49,315 bases of DNA from Jiella soli (GCF_020615385.1 NZ_JAJAVB010000016.1:1-49315), one strand, 5' to 3'; positions 18,988 through 27,458 are shown, counted from the first letter of the stretch. Translations and numbers: made by a program. Notes: generated by a model not told the origin, from the letters alone.

Positions 18988-20064
18988 TCAGCTCCGCTCG
19001 ACCAGCCAGGAATCGGCGTAAAGGTTGAGCGCGTCCGGCGCGAAGGCCGCGTCCGCCTCGGCGGGGATCGACGCATCCTCGCTCATGATCGCGCTCAAGG
19101 GATTGTCGCCCAGCCGGGCGCGAACGATGCGTTCCGAGCCGATGTCCTCGACCTTCTCGATCGCGATCGGGATGCCCTGGCCGCGCGGCACGAGCGTCAC
19201 GAATTCCGGCCGGATGCCGAGTTCGGTGGTCTGGCCGGGCCGGCGGCCGGCGACGCCTGCGGGAAGCGGGACGCGCGCGCCCGAGACGATCGCGGCGCCG
19301 TCATCCAGGCTGCAGGGCAGGACGTTCATGCCCGGCGAGCCGATGAAATAGCCGACGAAGGTGTGCTTCGGCCGCTCGAACAGCTCCTCCGGCGTGCCGA
19401 TCTGGACCACCTCGCCGGCATACATGACCACCACCTTGTCGGCGAAGGTCAGCGCCTCGGTCTGGTCGTGGGTGACGTAGACCATGGTCATCTGGAACTC
19501 GCGGTGGAGCTTCTTCAGCTCCGAGCGCAGCTGCCACTTCATATGCGGGTCGATGACGGTCAGCGGCTCGTCGAACAGGATCGCCGCGACGTCGGAGCGC
19601 ACCAGGCCGCGCCCGAGCGAGATCTTCTGCTTCTCGTCCGCGGTCAGCCCGCGCGCCTTGCGGTCTGCCTTCGCCTCGAGCCCGATGCGGCCGAGCATGT
19701 CGGCGACGCGGGTCTCTATCTCGGCCTTCGGCACCTTGCGGTTCTTGAGCGGGAAGGCGAGGTTCTCGCGCACCGTCATGGTGTCGTAGATCACCGGAAA
19801 CTGAAAGACCTGCGCGATGTTGCGGGCTTCCGGCGACATCATGGTCACGTCGCGGTCGTCGAAGCGGACATGGCCTTCGGACGGCGTCAGCAGCCCCGAG
19901 ATGATGTTGAGGAGCGTGGTCTTCCCACAGCCGGACGGGCCGAGCAACGCATAGGCGCCGCCGTCCTCGAATGCGGTGTCGACCTCACGCAGCGCATAAT
20001 TGTTCGCCTTCGCGAGCTCCGGCGAATAGGCGTGGCGGATATGGTCGAGACGGATGCGGGCCAT
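18988..20064 (-). CDS. glpT: GlpT, ATPase subunit with degenerate signature motif
   Basis: A 358-residue ABC ATPase with a C-terminal TOBE-like regulatory domain (from about residue 235). Walker A is GPSGCGKTT (42-50), Walker B AILFDEP (161-167), and the switch histidine is His199 in VYVTHDQ. The signature motif, normally LSGGQxQR, reads LTADEKQK at 140-147, so its composite ATP site is expected to be weak. The partner GlpS has the opposite defect. Eleven bases separate it from glpS. The name follows the rhizobial operon; it is not the enteric GlpT antiporter. Confidence 0.92.
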   Translation of the reverse strand: MARIRLDHIRHAYSPELAKANNYALREVDTAFEDGGAYALLGPSGCGKTTLLNIISGLLTPSEGHVRFDDRDVTMMSPEARNIAQVFQFPVIYDTMTVRENLAFPLKNRKVPKAEIETRVADMLGRIGLEAKADRKARGLTADEKQKISLGRGLVRSDVAAILFDEPLTVIDPHMKWQLRSELKKLHREFQMTMVYVTHDQTEALTFADKVVVMYAGEVVQIGTPEELFERPKHTFVGYFIGSPGMNVLPCSLDDGAAIVSGARVPLPAGVAGRRPGQTTELGIRPEFVTLVPRGQGIPIAIEKVEDIGSERIVRARLGDNPLSAIMSEDASIPAEADAAFAPDALNLYADSWLVERS

Positions 20065-20075
20065 TCCGGATCTCC

Positions 20076-21173
20076 TCAGGCGGCGCGCGCGGCGGGAGCG
20101 CCGGCGGCAGATCCGCTCTCGTCGAAGACGAGGACGTGGTGCGGATCGAAGGCGAGGCGCACGCGGTCGCCGGCCTCGACGCGGCGCACGCCATGGACGA
20201 GCGCGACGATCCGTTCCTTGCCGAAATCGGCGTGGATGAAGGTCTCCGAGCCCGTCACTTCGGTCAGGGAGACGATCGCCTCGAAACTCGCGGACGCCTC
20301 GGCGCCGCCGCGCTCCGCCCCGTGGCCGAGCGTCAGCCGGTGCGGCCGGATGCCGACGCGATAGCGCCCGTCGGGAAGACCGCCGAGTTCGGGCGTGGCC
20401 GCAAAGGTGAGCGCCTGCGGCCCGGAGAATCGGTTGCCGGCCTTCTCGACGGCGATGACGTTGAGCGGCGGGTCGGAAAAGGTTCGCGCCGTCATGAGAT
20501 CGAGCGGCCGGCGATAGACCTCGGTCGTGTCGCCGAACTGCGTCACCCGGCCCCTCGACAGGGTCGCCGTGCGTCCGCCGAGAAGCAGCGCCTCTTGCGG
20601 CTCCGTCGTCGCATAGACGAAGATCGCGCCGGTCTCGGCGAAGACCTTCGGAAGCTCCTCGCGCAATTCCTCGCGCAGCTTGTAGTCGAGATTGGCGAGC
20701 GGCTCGTCGAGAAGCACGAGATCGGCGTTCTTGACGAGGGCCCTGGCCAGAGCCGTGCGCTGCTGCTGGCCGCCCGAAAGGTTCAGCGGCGTGCGGTCGA
20801 GATAGGGCGCCATCTTGAGGAGGTCGGCTGCCTTCCTCACCGCCGCGTCGATCTCGTCCCGCGGCTTACCGGCGATCCGCAGCGGCGAGGCGATGTTCTC
20901 GTAGACCGTCAGCGTCGGGTAGTTGATGAACTGCTGGTAGACCATGGCGACGTTGCGCCGGCGCACGGGCACGCCGGTGACATCCTTGCCGTCCATGAAC
21001 ACCGCGCCCGAACTCGGCGCGTCGAGGCCGGCCATGAGCCGCATCAGGCTCGTCTTGCCGGACAGGGTCGGCCCGAGCAGGACGTTGAGGGTCGACCGCT
21101 CGAGCCGAAGCGAGACGTCGATGATGTGCTTCTCCGCACCGACAGTGCGGCTAACGTTTCGCAGTTCCAGCAT
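20076..21173 (-). CDS. glpS: GlpS, ATPase subunit lacking the switch histidine
   Basis: A 365-residue ABC ATPase with a C-terminal TOBE-like domain. Walker A is GPTLSGKT (34-41), the signature is an intact LSGGQQQR (132-139) and Walker B is VLLDEP (153-158). The H-loop, usually VTHDQ, reads ATTEP with Thr190 in place of the catalytic histidine. It therefore supplies a good signature to the partner site but probably hydrolyses poorly at its own. It lies 18 bases after glpD. With GlpT it powers the GlpPQ permease. Confidence 0.92.
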   Translation of the reverse strand: MLELRNVSRTVGAEKHIIDVSLRLERSTLNVLLGPTLSGKTSLMRLMAGLDAPSSGAVFMDGKDVTGVPVRRRNVAMVYQQFINYPTLTVYENIASPLRIAGKPRDEIDAAVRKAADLLKMAPYLDRTPLNLSGGQQQRTALARALVKNADLVLLDEPLANLDYKLREELREELPKVFAETGAIFVYATTEPQEALLLGGRTATLSRGRVTQFGDTTEVYRRPLDLMTARTFSDPPLNVIAVEKAGNRFSGPQALTFAATPELGGLPDGRYRVGIRPHRLTLGHGAERGGAEASASFEAIVSLTEVTGSETFIHADFGKERIVALVHGVRRVEAGDRVRLAFDPHHVLVFDESGSAAGAPAARAA

Positions 21174-21191
21174 CGTCCTCCCAAACGGTGC

Positions 21192-22691
21192 CTATTCGGC
21201 GGCCGTCCTCCGTTCCGCTGCGACATCGACCAGATGTGCTTCGAGCCGCGCCGTCTCCTCCCGGGAAAAGCGCAGGCCGAGCTTGGTTCGACGCCACAAG
21301 ATGTCGTTGGCCGTGATGGCCCATTCCTGTTCGACCAGCCAGGCCACTTCGGCCTCGCTCAGACCATGCCCCAGATCTTCGCCCAGCGTTCCCTTCGCCG
21401 CAATCTTGCGGACGTCGGTGCCGTAGGCTCGCACGAGGCGGCGCACGGTCCGCACGCCGAGCGCCGGCAGGCGCGTGCGCAGCTCGGCTTCGAGATCGGC
21501 CACCGCATCGACGGGAAAGTCGCCGCCCGGAAGCGGTGCCTTGCCGGTCCATTTCTCGCCTTTTTCCCCGATCGCCTCGCCGATGCGCTCCAGCACCTCT
21601 TCGGACAGGACGCGATAGGTAGTGATCTTGCCGCCGAAGCAGTTGAGGATGGAGGCCTCGCCCTTGCCGCCCTCGACCTTGAGGACGTAGTCGCGGGTCG
21701 CCTCCTGGGCCTTGGAGGCGCCGTCGTCATAGAGCGGGCGCACGCCCGAATAGGTCCAGACGATGTCGTCGCGCAGGACAGGCTGGGCGAAATACTCGCT
21801 GGCCGCCGAGAGGAGGTAGTCGATTTCGGATTCGGTGATGGCGGCGCTGCCGGGATCGCCGGAATAATCCTGGTCGGTCGTGCCGACGAGGGTGAAATCG
21901 TCCTCGTAGGGAATGGCGAAGATGATCCGTCCGTCCGCGTTCTGGAAGATGTAAGCGCGATCGTGGTCGTAGAGCTTCTTCATGACGACGTGCGAGCCCT
22001 GGACGAGGCGGATGTGCCGCGCCTCGTTGCGCCCGAGCGCGTTCTGGATGATCGTGTCGACCCAGGGACCGCCGGTGTTGACCAGGAATTTCGCGCTGGC
22101 CTCGACGGTTCTGCCGTCTTCCCGGCAGAGCGTCAGATGCCACAGGCCGCCGGCGCGCCGCGCCTCCGTCAGCCGGGTCCGAACCATGATGTCGGCGCCG
22201 CGCGCCTTCGCATCGCGTGCATTGAGCACGACCAGGCGAGCGTCGTCGACGCGGGCGTCCGAATATTCGAAGCCGGTCCTGAACTCGGGCTTCAGCGGGG
22301 CGCCGAGCGGCCCCTTGAGATCGACCGAATTCGTCGCCTTCAACTTCTTTCGGCCGCCGATATGGTCGTAGAGGAACAGGCCGGTGCGAAGCAGCCAGGC
22401 GGGGCGGAGGCCCTTGTGGTGCGGCAGCACGAAACGTAGCGGCCGGATGATGTGCGGCGCGATCGACCACAGCACCTCGCGCTCCATCAGCGCATGGCGC
22501 ACGAGGCGGAACTCGTAATGTTCGAGATAGCGCAGGCCGCCATGGATCAGCTTGGTCGACCAGGACGAGGTCCCGGAAGCGAGGTCGTTCATCTCGGCAA
22601 GGCCGACGCGGTAGCCTCTGCCGGCCGCGTCGCGCGCTACGCCGCAGCCGTTGATTCCCCCGCCGATGATGAAGACGTCGTAGTCTTGCAT
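21192..22691 (-). CDS. glpD: Glycerol-3-phosphate dehydrogenase (aerobic, FAD)
   Basis: A 499-residue membrane-associated flavoprotein that oxidises sn-glycerol 3-phosphate to dihydroxyacetone phosphate and passes electrons to quinone. The FAD-binding Rossmann motif, FIIGGGINGCGVARDAAGRG, is at the N-terminus, followed by the SSWSTKLIHGGLRYLEHYEF substrate-side block. The ATG at 22691 is chosen because AGAGGTGG is well placed; an in-frame ATG at 22709 lacks this. It is the first catalytic gene of the operon, after glpR. Confidence 0.96.
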   Translation of the reverse strand: MQDYDVFIIGGGINGCGVARDAAGRGYRVGLAEMNDLASGTSSWSTKLIHGGLRYLEHYEFRLVRHALMEREVLWSIAPHIIRPLRFVLPHHKGLRPAWLLRTGLFLYDHIGGRKKLKATNSVDLKGPLGAPLKPEFRTGFEYSDARVDDARLVVLNARDAKARGADIMVRTRLTEARRAGGLWHLTLCREDGRTVEASAKFLVNTGGPWVDTIIQNALGRNEARHIRLVQGSHVVMKKLYDHDRAYIFQNADGRIIFAIPYEDDFTLVGTTDQDYSGDPGSAAITESEIDYLLSAASEYFAQPVLRDDIVWTYSGVRPLYDDGASKAQEATRDYVLKVEGGKGEASILNCFGGKITTYRVLSEEVLERIGEAIGEKGEKWTGKAPLPGGDFPVDAVADLEAELRTRLPALGVRTVRRLVRAYGTDVRKIAAKGTLGEDLGHGLSEAEVAWLVEQEWAITANDILWRRTKLGLRFSREETARLEAHLVDVAAERRTAAE

Positions 22692-22699
22692 GGCCACCT

Positions 22700-22793
22700 C
22701 TTTTCGCATCGCAGCATTAGGGTTGCGATTGCGAATATAAGAAAGCTTACAGCGAAACCAAATCGAAGGTCAAACGAAAATATTACTGTTGCG
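22700..22793 (-). promoter_or_regulatory. glpD leader with phased TTCG repeats (candidate GlpR operator)
   Basis: On the glp coding strand three TTCG cores lie at exactly 11-base intervals (CGAA at 22753-22756, 22764-22767 and 22775-22778 on the plus strand), one helical turn apart. The area is AT-rich compared with its surroundings and offers promoter-like pairs such as TTGGTT with TATATT (16-base spacer). TTCG is the core of known GlpR half-sites. The presence of an internal promoter and operator here, downstream of glpR, is inferred. Confidence 0.5.
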
Positions 22794-23579
22794 TCACTCT
22801 TCGGTGGCGCTCGCCTCCGCAGATTGCCCCGTCTCGATCAGCCGCATCTCCGTCTCCCGGCAGATGCGGTGGATCGCTGGCGGCGCGGCATCCGTGACGA
22901 AGGTGTGGACCTGCGTCAGATGGCCGATCCTGACCGGCGCGCTGCGTTCGAACTTGGAGGAATCGGCGGCCAGGATCACGTGCCGTGCATTGCCGATGAT
23001 CGCCTGCGCGACCCGCACCTCCCGGTAGTCGAAGTCGAGCAGCGAGCCGTCGCCGTCGATCGCCGAGACGCCGATCACCGCAAAGTCCACCTTGAACTGG
23101 CGGATGAAGTCGACAGCCGCCTCGCCGACGATGCCGCCGTCGGAGCGGCGCACGACGCCTCCGGCGATCACCACCTCCATCTCCGGATAGGGGCGCATGG
23201 CGGTGGCGACGTTGATGTTGTTGGTGATCACCATCAGCCCGGCGTGGCGCAGGAGGGCGTGCGCCACCGCTTCCGTCGTCGTCCCGATGTTGATGAACAA
23301 TGAGGCGCGGTCGGGGATCAGGTCGGCGACCGCCCGGCCGATGGCCGCCTTCTCGTCGGCCGCGATCACCCGCCGCGCGTCGTAGCCGACATTTTCGACG
23401 CCAGAGGACAGCACCGCGCCGCCATGGACACGGGTCAGAAGCCGCTGGTCGCAGAGATCGTTGAGATCCTTGCGGATGGTCTGGACCGACACCTCGTAGC
23501 GCGCGGCGAGGTCGTCGACGGCGACCCGGCCGGACCGCTTGGCGGCTTCGAGGATCTGCAATTGGCGGTCGGACAGCAT
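22794..23579 (-). CDS. glpR: GlpR, DeoR-family repressor
   Basis: A 261-residue DeoR/GlpR-type regulator. The N-terminal winged helix-turn-helix includes VDDLAARYEVSVQTIRKDLN and the family-typical RLLTRVHGGAVL. The C-terminal sugar-phosphate-binding domain shows NIGTTTEAVAHAL, which contacts phosphorylated ligand. It stands upstream of glpD in the same direction with a 102-base gap. It probably represses the glp genes until glycerol 3-phosphate accumulates. CGAA-type motifs also occur in the bases upstream of its own start (23620-23643), so autoregulation is likely. Confidence 0.92.
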   Translation of the reverse strand: MLSDRQLQILEAAKRSGRVAVDDLAARYEVSVQTIRKDLNDLCDQRLLTRVHGGAVLSSGVENVGYDARRVIAADEKAAIGRAVADLIPDRASLFINIGTTTEAVAHALLRHAGLMVITNNINVATAMRPYPEMEVVIAGGVVRRSDGGIVGEAAVDFIRQFKVDFAVIGVSAIDGDGSLLDFDYREVRVAQAIIGNARHVILAADSSKFERSAPVRIGHLTQVHTFVTDAAPPAIHRICRETEMRLIETGQSAEASATEE

Positions 23580-23701
23580 GGCGCGTTTCTCCCTCGGCGG
23601 AGCGCGATCATGCGGAAAGCGAAAGCAAAACGCAACGAACGAAAGTCGAGCGCGGTCGCGATCCTCGATCCGATCGGTTTACCGCCCGATGCAGCCTGCC
23701 G

Positions 23702-24595
23702 TCACTCGGCCGGGCAGCCTCGGTCTGCGGCGAGCCGGCCGATGGCGATCAACTCCGGCCGATATTCGAAATGCATCGTGTCGTAGTGATACCACTTGCC
23801 GCCCCAGATGAAGCCATGGCTCTCGAAGACGTCGACGATCTCCTTCGGCATGCGGTTCTTGTAGCTCGGCACATTGCCCGGCTTGCCGCCGCTCCACCGC
23901 CAATAGTCGGCGAGCTTGGCATTGAGGTCGATCGCCGCGCCGAAGCTGTGGGCGCTCAGCCGCCTGGTTCCGGCGACGACGCGCCAGTTGAGCGTGCCGG
24001 CCGAGGGAACGAGATGCTTCATCAGCTCGGGTCCGGCGCCGGAGAGATCCCTGGCGACGGCGGCGAGCGCCTTGTCGGCGCCGGCGACCGTGGTGAAGGC
24101 GAGGGGCTTGCCGAACCAGTCCACTTTCGCAAGATGGGTGCGGACCGCCTTCTCCGAACTCCCATAGGCGGATTTGAAGAAGGCGTCGTTGCGGATCCGG
24201 CCGGGGTCCTCGTTGCGGGCGGGCTTGGCGCCGGTATCGCAGGAGCCGACCGGATAGATCTGCGACAGCATGTCCTCGATGTCGGCATTTTCGAGCTTGC
24301 CCTCGTGATCCTTGGTCTTGCCGTCGTCGATCGGAATACGCGTCCCGTCGCTCATCACGATCGCATCGATCTCGATCGCCTTGACCCGATCCGGAAATGC
24401 GGAAGCGAGCGCCTGCAGCCGATCGAAGAGCGGCACGGCCGCCGCCTTCGCTGTGCCGGACGGGAGCGTGACGCCGAAAGCGGCGAGGGCCGCGAATGCC
24501 GCCACAAGCCGCAGCACGGCAGCCTTCCGGGGCCCGCTTCGCGCCGATTGCCGCCCGCGGCCGGCGCCCCGGCTTTCGTCATTGGACTTCCACAT
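23702..24595 (-). CDS. Secreted M15-family peptidase-like protein
   Basis: A 297-residue exported protein. A basic N-terminus precedes a hydrophobic stretch (VLRLVAAFAALAAFGVTL), probably a signal peptide. The C-terminal third has the M15/VanY-type zinc peptidase pattern: a histidine and an aspartate in SAHSFGAAIDLN, and a second histidine cluster in GGKWYHYDTMHFEYRPEL. Such enzymes cut peptidoglycan stem peptides. The ATG at 24595 has GAGGAAG upstream. An earlier ATG at 24649 overlaps the stop of the preceding gene (ATGA), which would be consistent with coupling, so the start is not certain. Confidence 0.8.
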   Translation of the reverse strand: MWKSNDESRGAGRGRQSARSGPRKAAVLRLVAAFAALAAFGVTLPSGTAKAAAVPLFDRLQALASAFPDRVKAIEIDAIVMSDGTRIPIDDGKTKDHEGKLENADIEDMLSQIYPVGSCDTGAKPARNEDPGRIRNDAFFKSAYGSSEKAVRTHLAKVDWFGKPLAFTTVAGADKALAAVARDLSGAGPELMKHLVPSAGTLNWRVVAGTRRLSAHSFGAAIDLNAKLADYWRWSGGKPGNVPSYKNRMPKEIVDVFESHGFIWGGKWYHYDTMHFEYRPELIAIGRLAADRGCPAE

Positions 24596-24645
24596 GGCGG
24601 TCTTCCTCGCGGGCAGGGGCGAATGACGTCGGCTGCGGGCGACCG

Positions 24646-26031
24646 TCATCGGCAGCCGTTCTGGCGCTCCATCTGCAGGATGCGGTCGATTTCCTGCTTG
24701 TCGGCGCCCGAGGGCGTGCCGCCGCTGCAGCTGCCGCCGAAATAGCGCTGGCCCTTGGCGGTCTGGAAGCAGTAGCCGGCGAGGTGGTAGATCAGATTGC
24801 GCTTGTACCAGAGCTGGCCGCATGTGGTGCGGGCAAGGTCCGGCGGGATCGGATAGCCCCGGAACGTCGCGGTGTTGTACTGCCCGGGGTCCGAATAGCC
24901 CGGAGACTGGAGTCGCGGCTGGGCCGGTTGCTGATAGTCATAGCCCGGCGCTTGCTGCAGGCTCGCCGGAGGTTGCGACGGCGCCTGGAACTGCGGCTGC
25001 ACCGGGATCTGAGCGGGTGTCTCGGCCTTCGCCTCCTCGATTTCCGCCGCCTGCCGTTTCATCGAGAGAAAGGCCGAGGCCGTGTCGGCCTGCGGACAGG
25101 CGCGGTTTTCCAGGAGGAATTTTTCGTAGGCATCGGTCGTGTCGAGGCGCCGCGTGTCGCGATACGCTGTCTCGCATCGTTCCTTCGAGGCGGCCTGGTC
25201 GCGCAGCGCCATCACCACGTCGCGGCCGGGGCAGTCGATATTCTCGTCGAGATAGGTGGAGTAGGCGCTCACCGTGCCTTCGGCCCTGGCCCTGGCGAAG
25301 TTGCGTTCGCAGCGTTCCCGGTCGGCCCGTTCCGCCTGCTGCGCCTTGAGGACGGTGACCAGCTGGTCGGCTTCGGCGGCCTGCGGGCATTGCGGAAAGA
25401 AGTCGCGAAAGGCCTGCAGGCGATTGACGTCGTTGTCCTGCCTGGCCTTGGCGAAGGCCGCGATGCAGGCCGGATCCTCTTTCCGGGTCGGGATCTGCAC
25501 TGTGAAGGACTGGACGCAGTTGAGGCCGGCGCCCTTGTCCCCCGCGCCGCGCGCCCAGAGCCGGATCTCCGCGTCGACGTTGTTGCCATTGTCGCGGAAG
25601 GGCCGCACGAGCACGGTGATGTCGGCGTTCGAGGCCGAGTCGATGAGCGCGCCGATCTCGCGCGAATCGGATTCCCTGATGCCGCTGAAGCTCGAGGCGA
25701 TCGACTGGAAATTGTCGGCTTTGGTGGTGCGCGAATTGGTGCGCGTCGCGATCAGTTCACTGAGGTCGCTCAGGATCGCGGTGCGCGTCTGGTCGTCGAG
25801 CAGCGTGTCGTCGGCGGAGACGCCGAGGATGTGGATGTGTTGCGGTCCGCCATTGGGCACGCATTGCCGGTTGATCTGCAGTCCCTGGAGGTTGATCAGC
25901 ACCTCCAGCTCCCAGCGCTCGAACTGCTCGGCCCGCGCCGCCGGAATCGCGGTGATCTCGGCCATGGCGAACAAAACGGCCAGCATCGCGTAGAGGCAAG
26001 GCCGGACGTTGCGGAAAGGGCGCGGGATCAT
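24646..26031 (-). CDS. Secreted YARHG-like protein with internal repeats
   Basis: A 461-residue exported protein of unknown function. The N-terminus holds a signal peptide (CLYAMLAVLFAMAEITAIPA). A first domain of about 150 residues is followed by three repeats of about 45-50 residues, each with the pattern ER/AC-x-x-A/N-F/Y-x-x-A/T-R followed by a segment ending in C-P (FFPQCP, ENIDCP, ENRACP). A Gln/Pro-rich linker leads to a C-terminal block with CGQLWYKRNLIYHLAGYCF, which resembles the YARHG domain of secreted rhizobial proteins. Multiple cysteines suggest disulphides in the periplasm. It is upstream of, and nearly overlaps, the M15 peptidase gene, so both may act on the cell envelope. 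Confidence 0.75.
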   Translation of the reverse strand: MIPRPFRNVRPCLYAMLAVLFAMAEITAIPAARAEQFERWELEVLINLQGLQINRQCVPNGGPQHIHILGVSADDTLLDDQTRTAILSDLSELIATRTNSRTTKADNFQSIASSFSGIRESDSREIGALIDSASNADITVLVRPFRDNGNNVDAEIRLWARGAGDKGAGLNCVQSFTVQIPTRKEDPACIAAFAKARQDNDVNRLQAFRDFFPQCPQAAEADQLVTVLKAQQAERADRERCERNFARARAEGTVSAYSTYLDENIDCPGRDVVMALRDQAASKERCETAYRDTRRLDTTDAYEKFLLENRACPQADTASAFLSMKRQAAEIEEAKAETPAQIPVQPQFQAPSQPPASLQQAPGYDYQQPAQPRLQSPGYSDPGQYNTATFRGYPIPPDLARTTCGQLWYKRNLIYHLAGYCFQTAKGQRYFGGSCSGGTPSGADKQEIDRILQMERQNGCR

Positions 26032-26349
26032 CACTCTCACATCTCGTCGCTCGAAGGCATCGCTTCGGCCGCCGATAAAACAGCAAGCGCTACTGCTTGT
26101 CGATGCCGTTTCGGAAGGCGGGCGGTTCGACGCATGGGAAGCTGGCCCTCCCGTCGTGCGCCTTGCGGGCGGGCCCCGGCAGCATCCGGCGGCGTCAGGG
26201 AGGCGGCTGCGGCGGGAGGTGTAAGAGGCGGATCAGGGGCCGGATGACGACGCGCCGGACGGGTTGTGCGGGGGGGCGGGCGGAGCCCGCGTGCCGCCGG
26301 ACGGGCGACAAGCGGCTCCTGGCCATCCCGGCTGGCGCGGGGTCGGCGC
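26032..26349. other. GC-rich gap with no gene seen
   Basis: This 318-base gap lies between the start of the secreted repeat protein and the terminator of dps. Open frames occur in all directions because of the very high GC content, but none has a start with a ribosome site or a recognisable motif. It presumably contains the promoter of the leftward YARHG gene; no specific promoter was identified. Confidence 0.45.
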
Positions 26350-26382
26350 AACGAAACAGGGCCGCCCGGTGGGGCGGCCCTG
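26350..26382 (-). terminator. Intrinsic terminator of dps
   Basis: A perfect 11-base stem, CAGGGCCGCCC (26357-26367) and GGGCGGCCCTG (26372-26382), has a four-base loop. Reading leftward it is followed by TTTCGTT. It lies 34 bases after the dps stop and is the clearest terminator on this strand. Confidence 0.75.
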
Positions 26383-26415
26383 CAGAAGGCGAATCAATCG
26401 GTGGCCGGCTTTGCC

Positions 26416-26898
26416 TCAGGCCGCCGTGTCCTTCAGATGGGCGCGCAGCATCCAGGCGAACTTGTCGTGCTTCTCGACGCGGGCCGTCGCCATGTCGTTG
26501 GTGGCGAAGTCGCCATGCTGGTCGGCGACTTCGGCGAGCGCCGACAGCGTCGAGGACAGGGTTTCCTGATCGCCCAGCATCACCTCGATCATGGTGCGGG
26601 CATTGGTCTTGCCGTCATGTTCGGCAACGGCGCTACGCTCGAGGAAGGCAGCGAGGCGGCCGTCGACATGGACGTCGAACGCCTTGATGCGCTCGGCGAG
26701 GAAGTCCTGGCCCTCGAAGTGATCCTCATAAATCTCCTGGAACAGCTCGTGCAGCGGCCCGAAGGACATGCCGGTCACGTTCCAGTGGAAGTTCTGCGCC
26801 TTCATCGTGGTGACCGTGGTCTCGGCGAGCGCCTGGGTCAGCCCATTGACGATCTCTTCCTTGGCGGTCGGTTCGATCTTGGCGGCTACCAGTCCCAT
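26416..26898 (-). CDS. dps: Dps-family ferritin-like protein
   Basis: A 160-residue Dps protein that stores iron and shields DNA from oxidative damage as a dodecamer. The ferroxidase ligands are in the family-typical context: NFHWNVTG (His) and the ELFQEIYEDHFEGQDFLAERI stretch (Asp and Glu). The length is normal. AAAGGA precedes the ATG at 26898. A near-perfect Irr-type box lies 29-45 bases upstream of the start and an intrinsic terminator follows, so it is a monocistronic, iron-responsive gene. Confidence 0.95.
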   Translation of the reverse strand: MGLVAAKIEPTAKEEIVNGLTQALAETTVTTMKAQNFHWNVTGMSFGPLHELFQEIYEDHFEGQDFLAERIKAFDVHVDGRLAAFLERSAVAEHDGKTNARTMIEVMLGDQETLSSTLSALAEVADQHGDFATNDMATARVEKHDKFAWMLRAHLKDTAA

Positions 26899-26926
26899 GC
26901 GGTGTCCTTTCCTGCTGCGGGGCCTC

Positions 26927-26943
26927 TTTAGAATGGTTCTAAC
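26927..26943 (-). promoter_or_regulatory. Irr-type iron control box upstream of dps
   Basis: TTTAGAATGGTTCTAAC matches the TTTAGAA-N3-TTCTAAA palindrome known for the rhizobial iron regulator Irr at 13 of 14 fixed positions. It lies 29 bases before the dps start, where binding would affect transcription. Irr control is inferred from the motif only. Confidence 0.65.
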
Positions 26944-27458
26944 TAATCCAATCCGTCCGCGCGATCAACCACCCGTGATGCAAATGGGGACTCCTGAAGC
27001 GTGCGCGCGAGCGAGGCCGACAGAAACCGCAGCCAGCGCCGCGCTTTCGGCTCGACCCGCCAGGCGATCAGCGCCCCGGCGGCACGTTCTTCGCCGGCTC
27101 GCCAGGCCGCGACGAGCCGCATGAGCCAGATCTCGTCGTCCGAGAGGTCGCGGGCGCCGGGCCGGTAGAAGCTCATGCCCCGCGACGCCGTGTCGGAGAG
27201 GGCGCGAAAAAAAGCGATCCCGAACCGTTCGAGGGAGACGTTCGCCTCGCTGGCGAGAAGGAGACAGGCGCGTTCGACGTCCGGCCGCGGAGCGAGCCGG
27301 CTTTTCAGCGCCAGCCAGCGCAGCCGGTTTAATTCGTCGCGTTCCGCCTCGACCAGGGTCGGTACTGTCGCGGCGGCAGTCGGACACCGCCCCGCAGGAA
27401 AAGGCAGGACGCTATGAGCGGAGGGCGTGACGGCGAGGGATGTGGCGGCGTTGAGCAT
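26943..27458 (-). CDS. Conserved-looking hypothetical protein upstream of dps
   Basis: A 171-residue protein I do not recognise. It is basic, has no clear membrane segment or signal peptide, and contains a helix-rich middle (ERFGIAFFRALSDTASRGMS) and a C-terminal WRVEPKARRWLRFLSASLAR stretch. Length, ribosome-context and codon character suggest a real gene, although no strong Shine-Dalgarno is visible. It is read in the same direction as dps, and its stop overlaps the Irr box of dps by one base. A second Irr-like box lies just upstream of its own start, so a link to iron metabolism is plausible but not shown. Confidence 0.6.
   Translation of the reverse strand: MLNAATSLAVTPSAHSVLPFPAGRCPTAAATVPTLVEAERDELNRLRWLALKSRLAPRPDVERACLLLASEANVSLERFGIAFFRALSDTASRGMSFYRPGARDLSDDEIWLMRLVAAWRAGEERAAGALIAWRVEPKARRWLRFLSASLARTLQESPFASRVVDRADGLD

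Noticed and set aside
17199-19076. A 625-codon minus-strand frame that might be a fused permease
   Set aside because: Only the last 297 codons are glpQ. The upstream part reads glpP in the wrong frame, and an ATGA overlap at 18089-18092 marks the true glpQ start.
19971-22439. An 822-codon plus-strand frame across glpS and glpD
   Set aside because: It lies wholly antisense to two well-supported genes and its translation is low-complexity with no recognisable domain.
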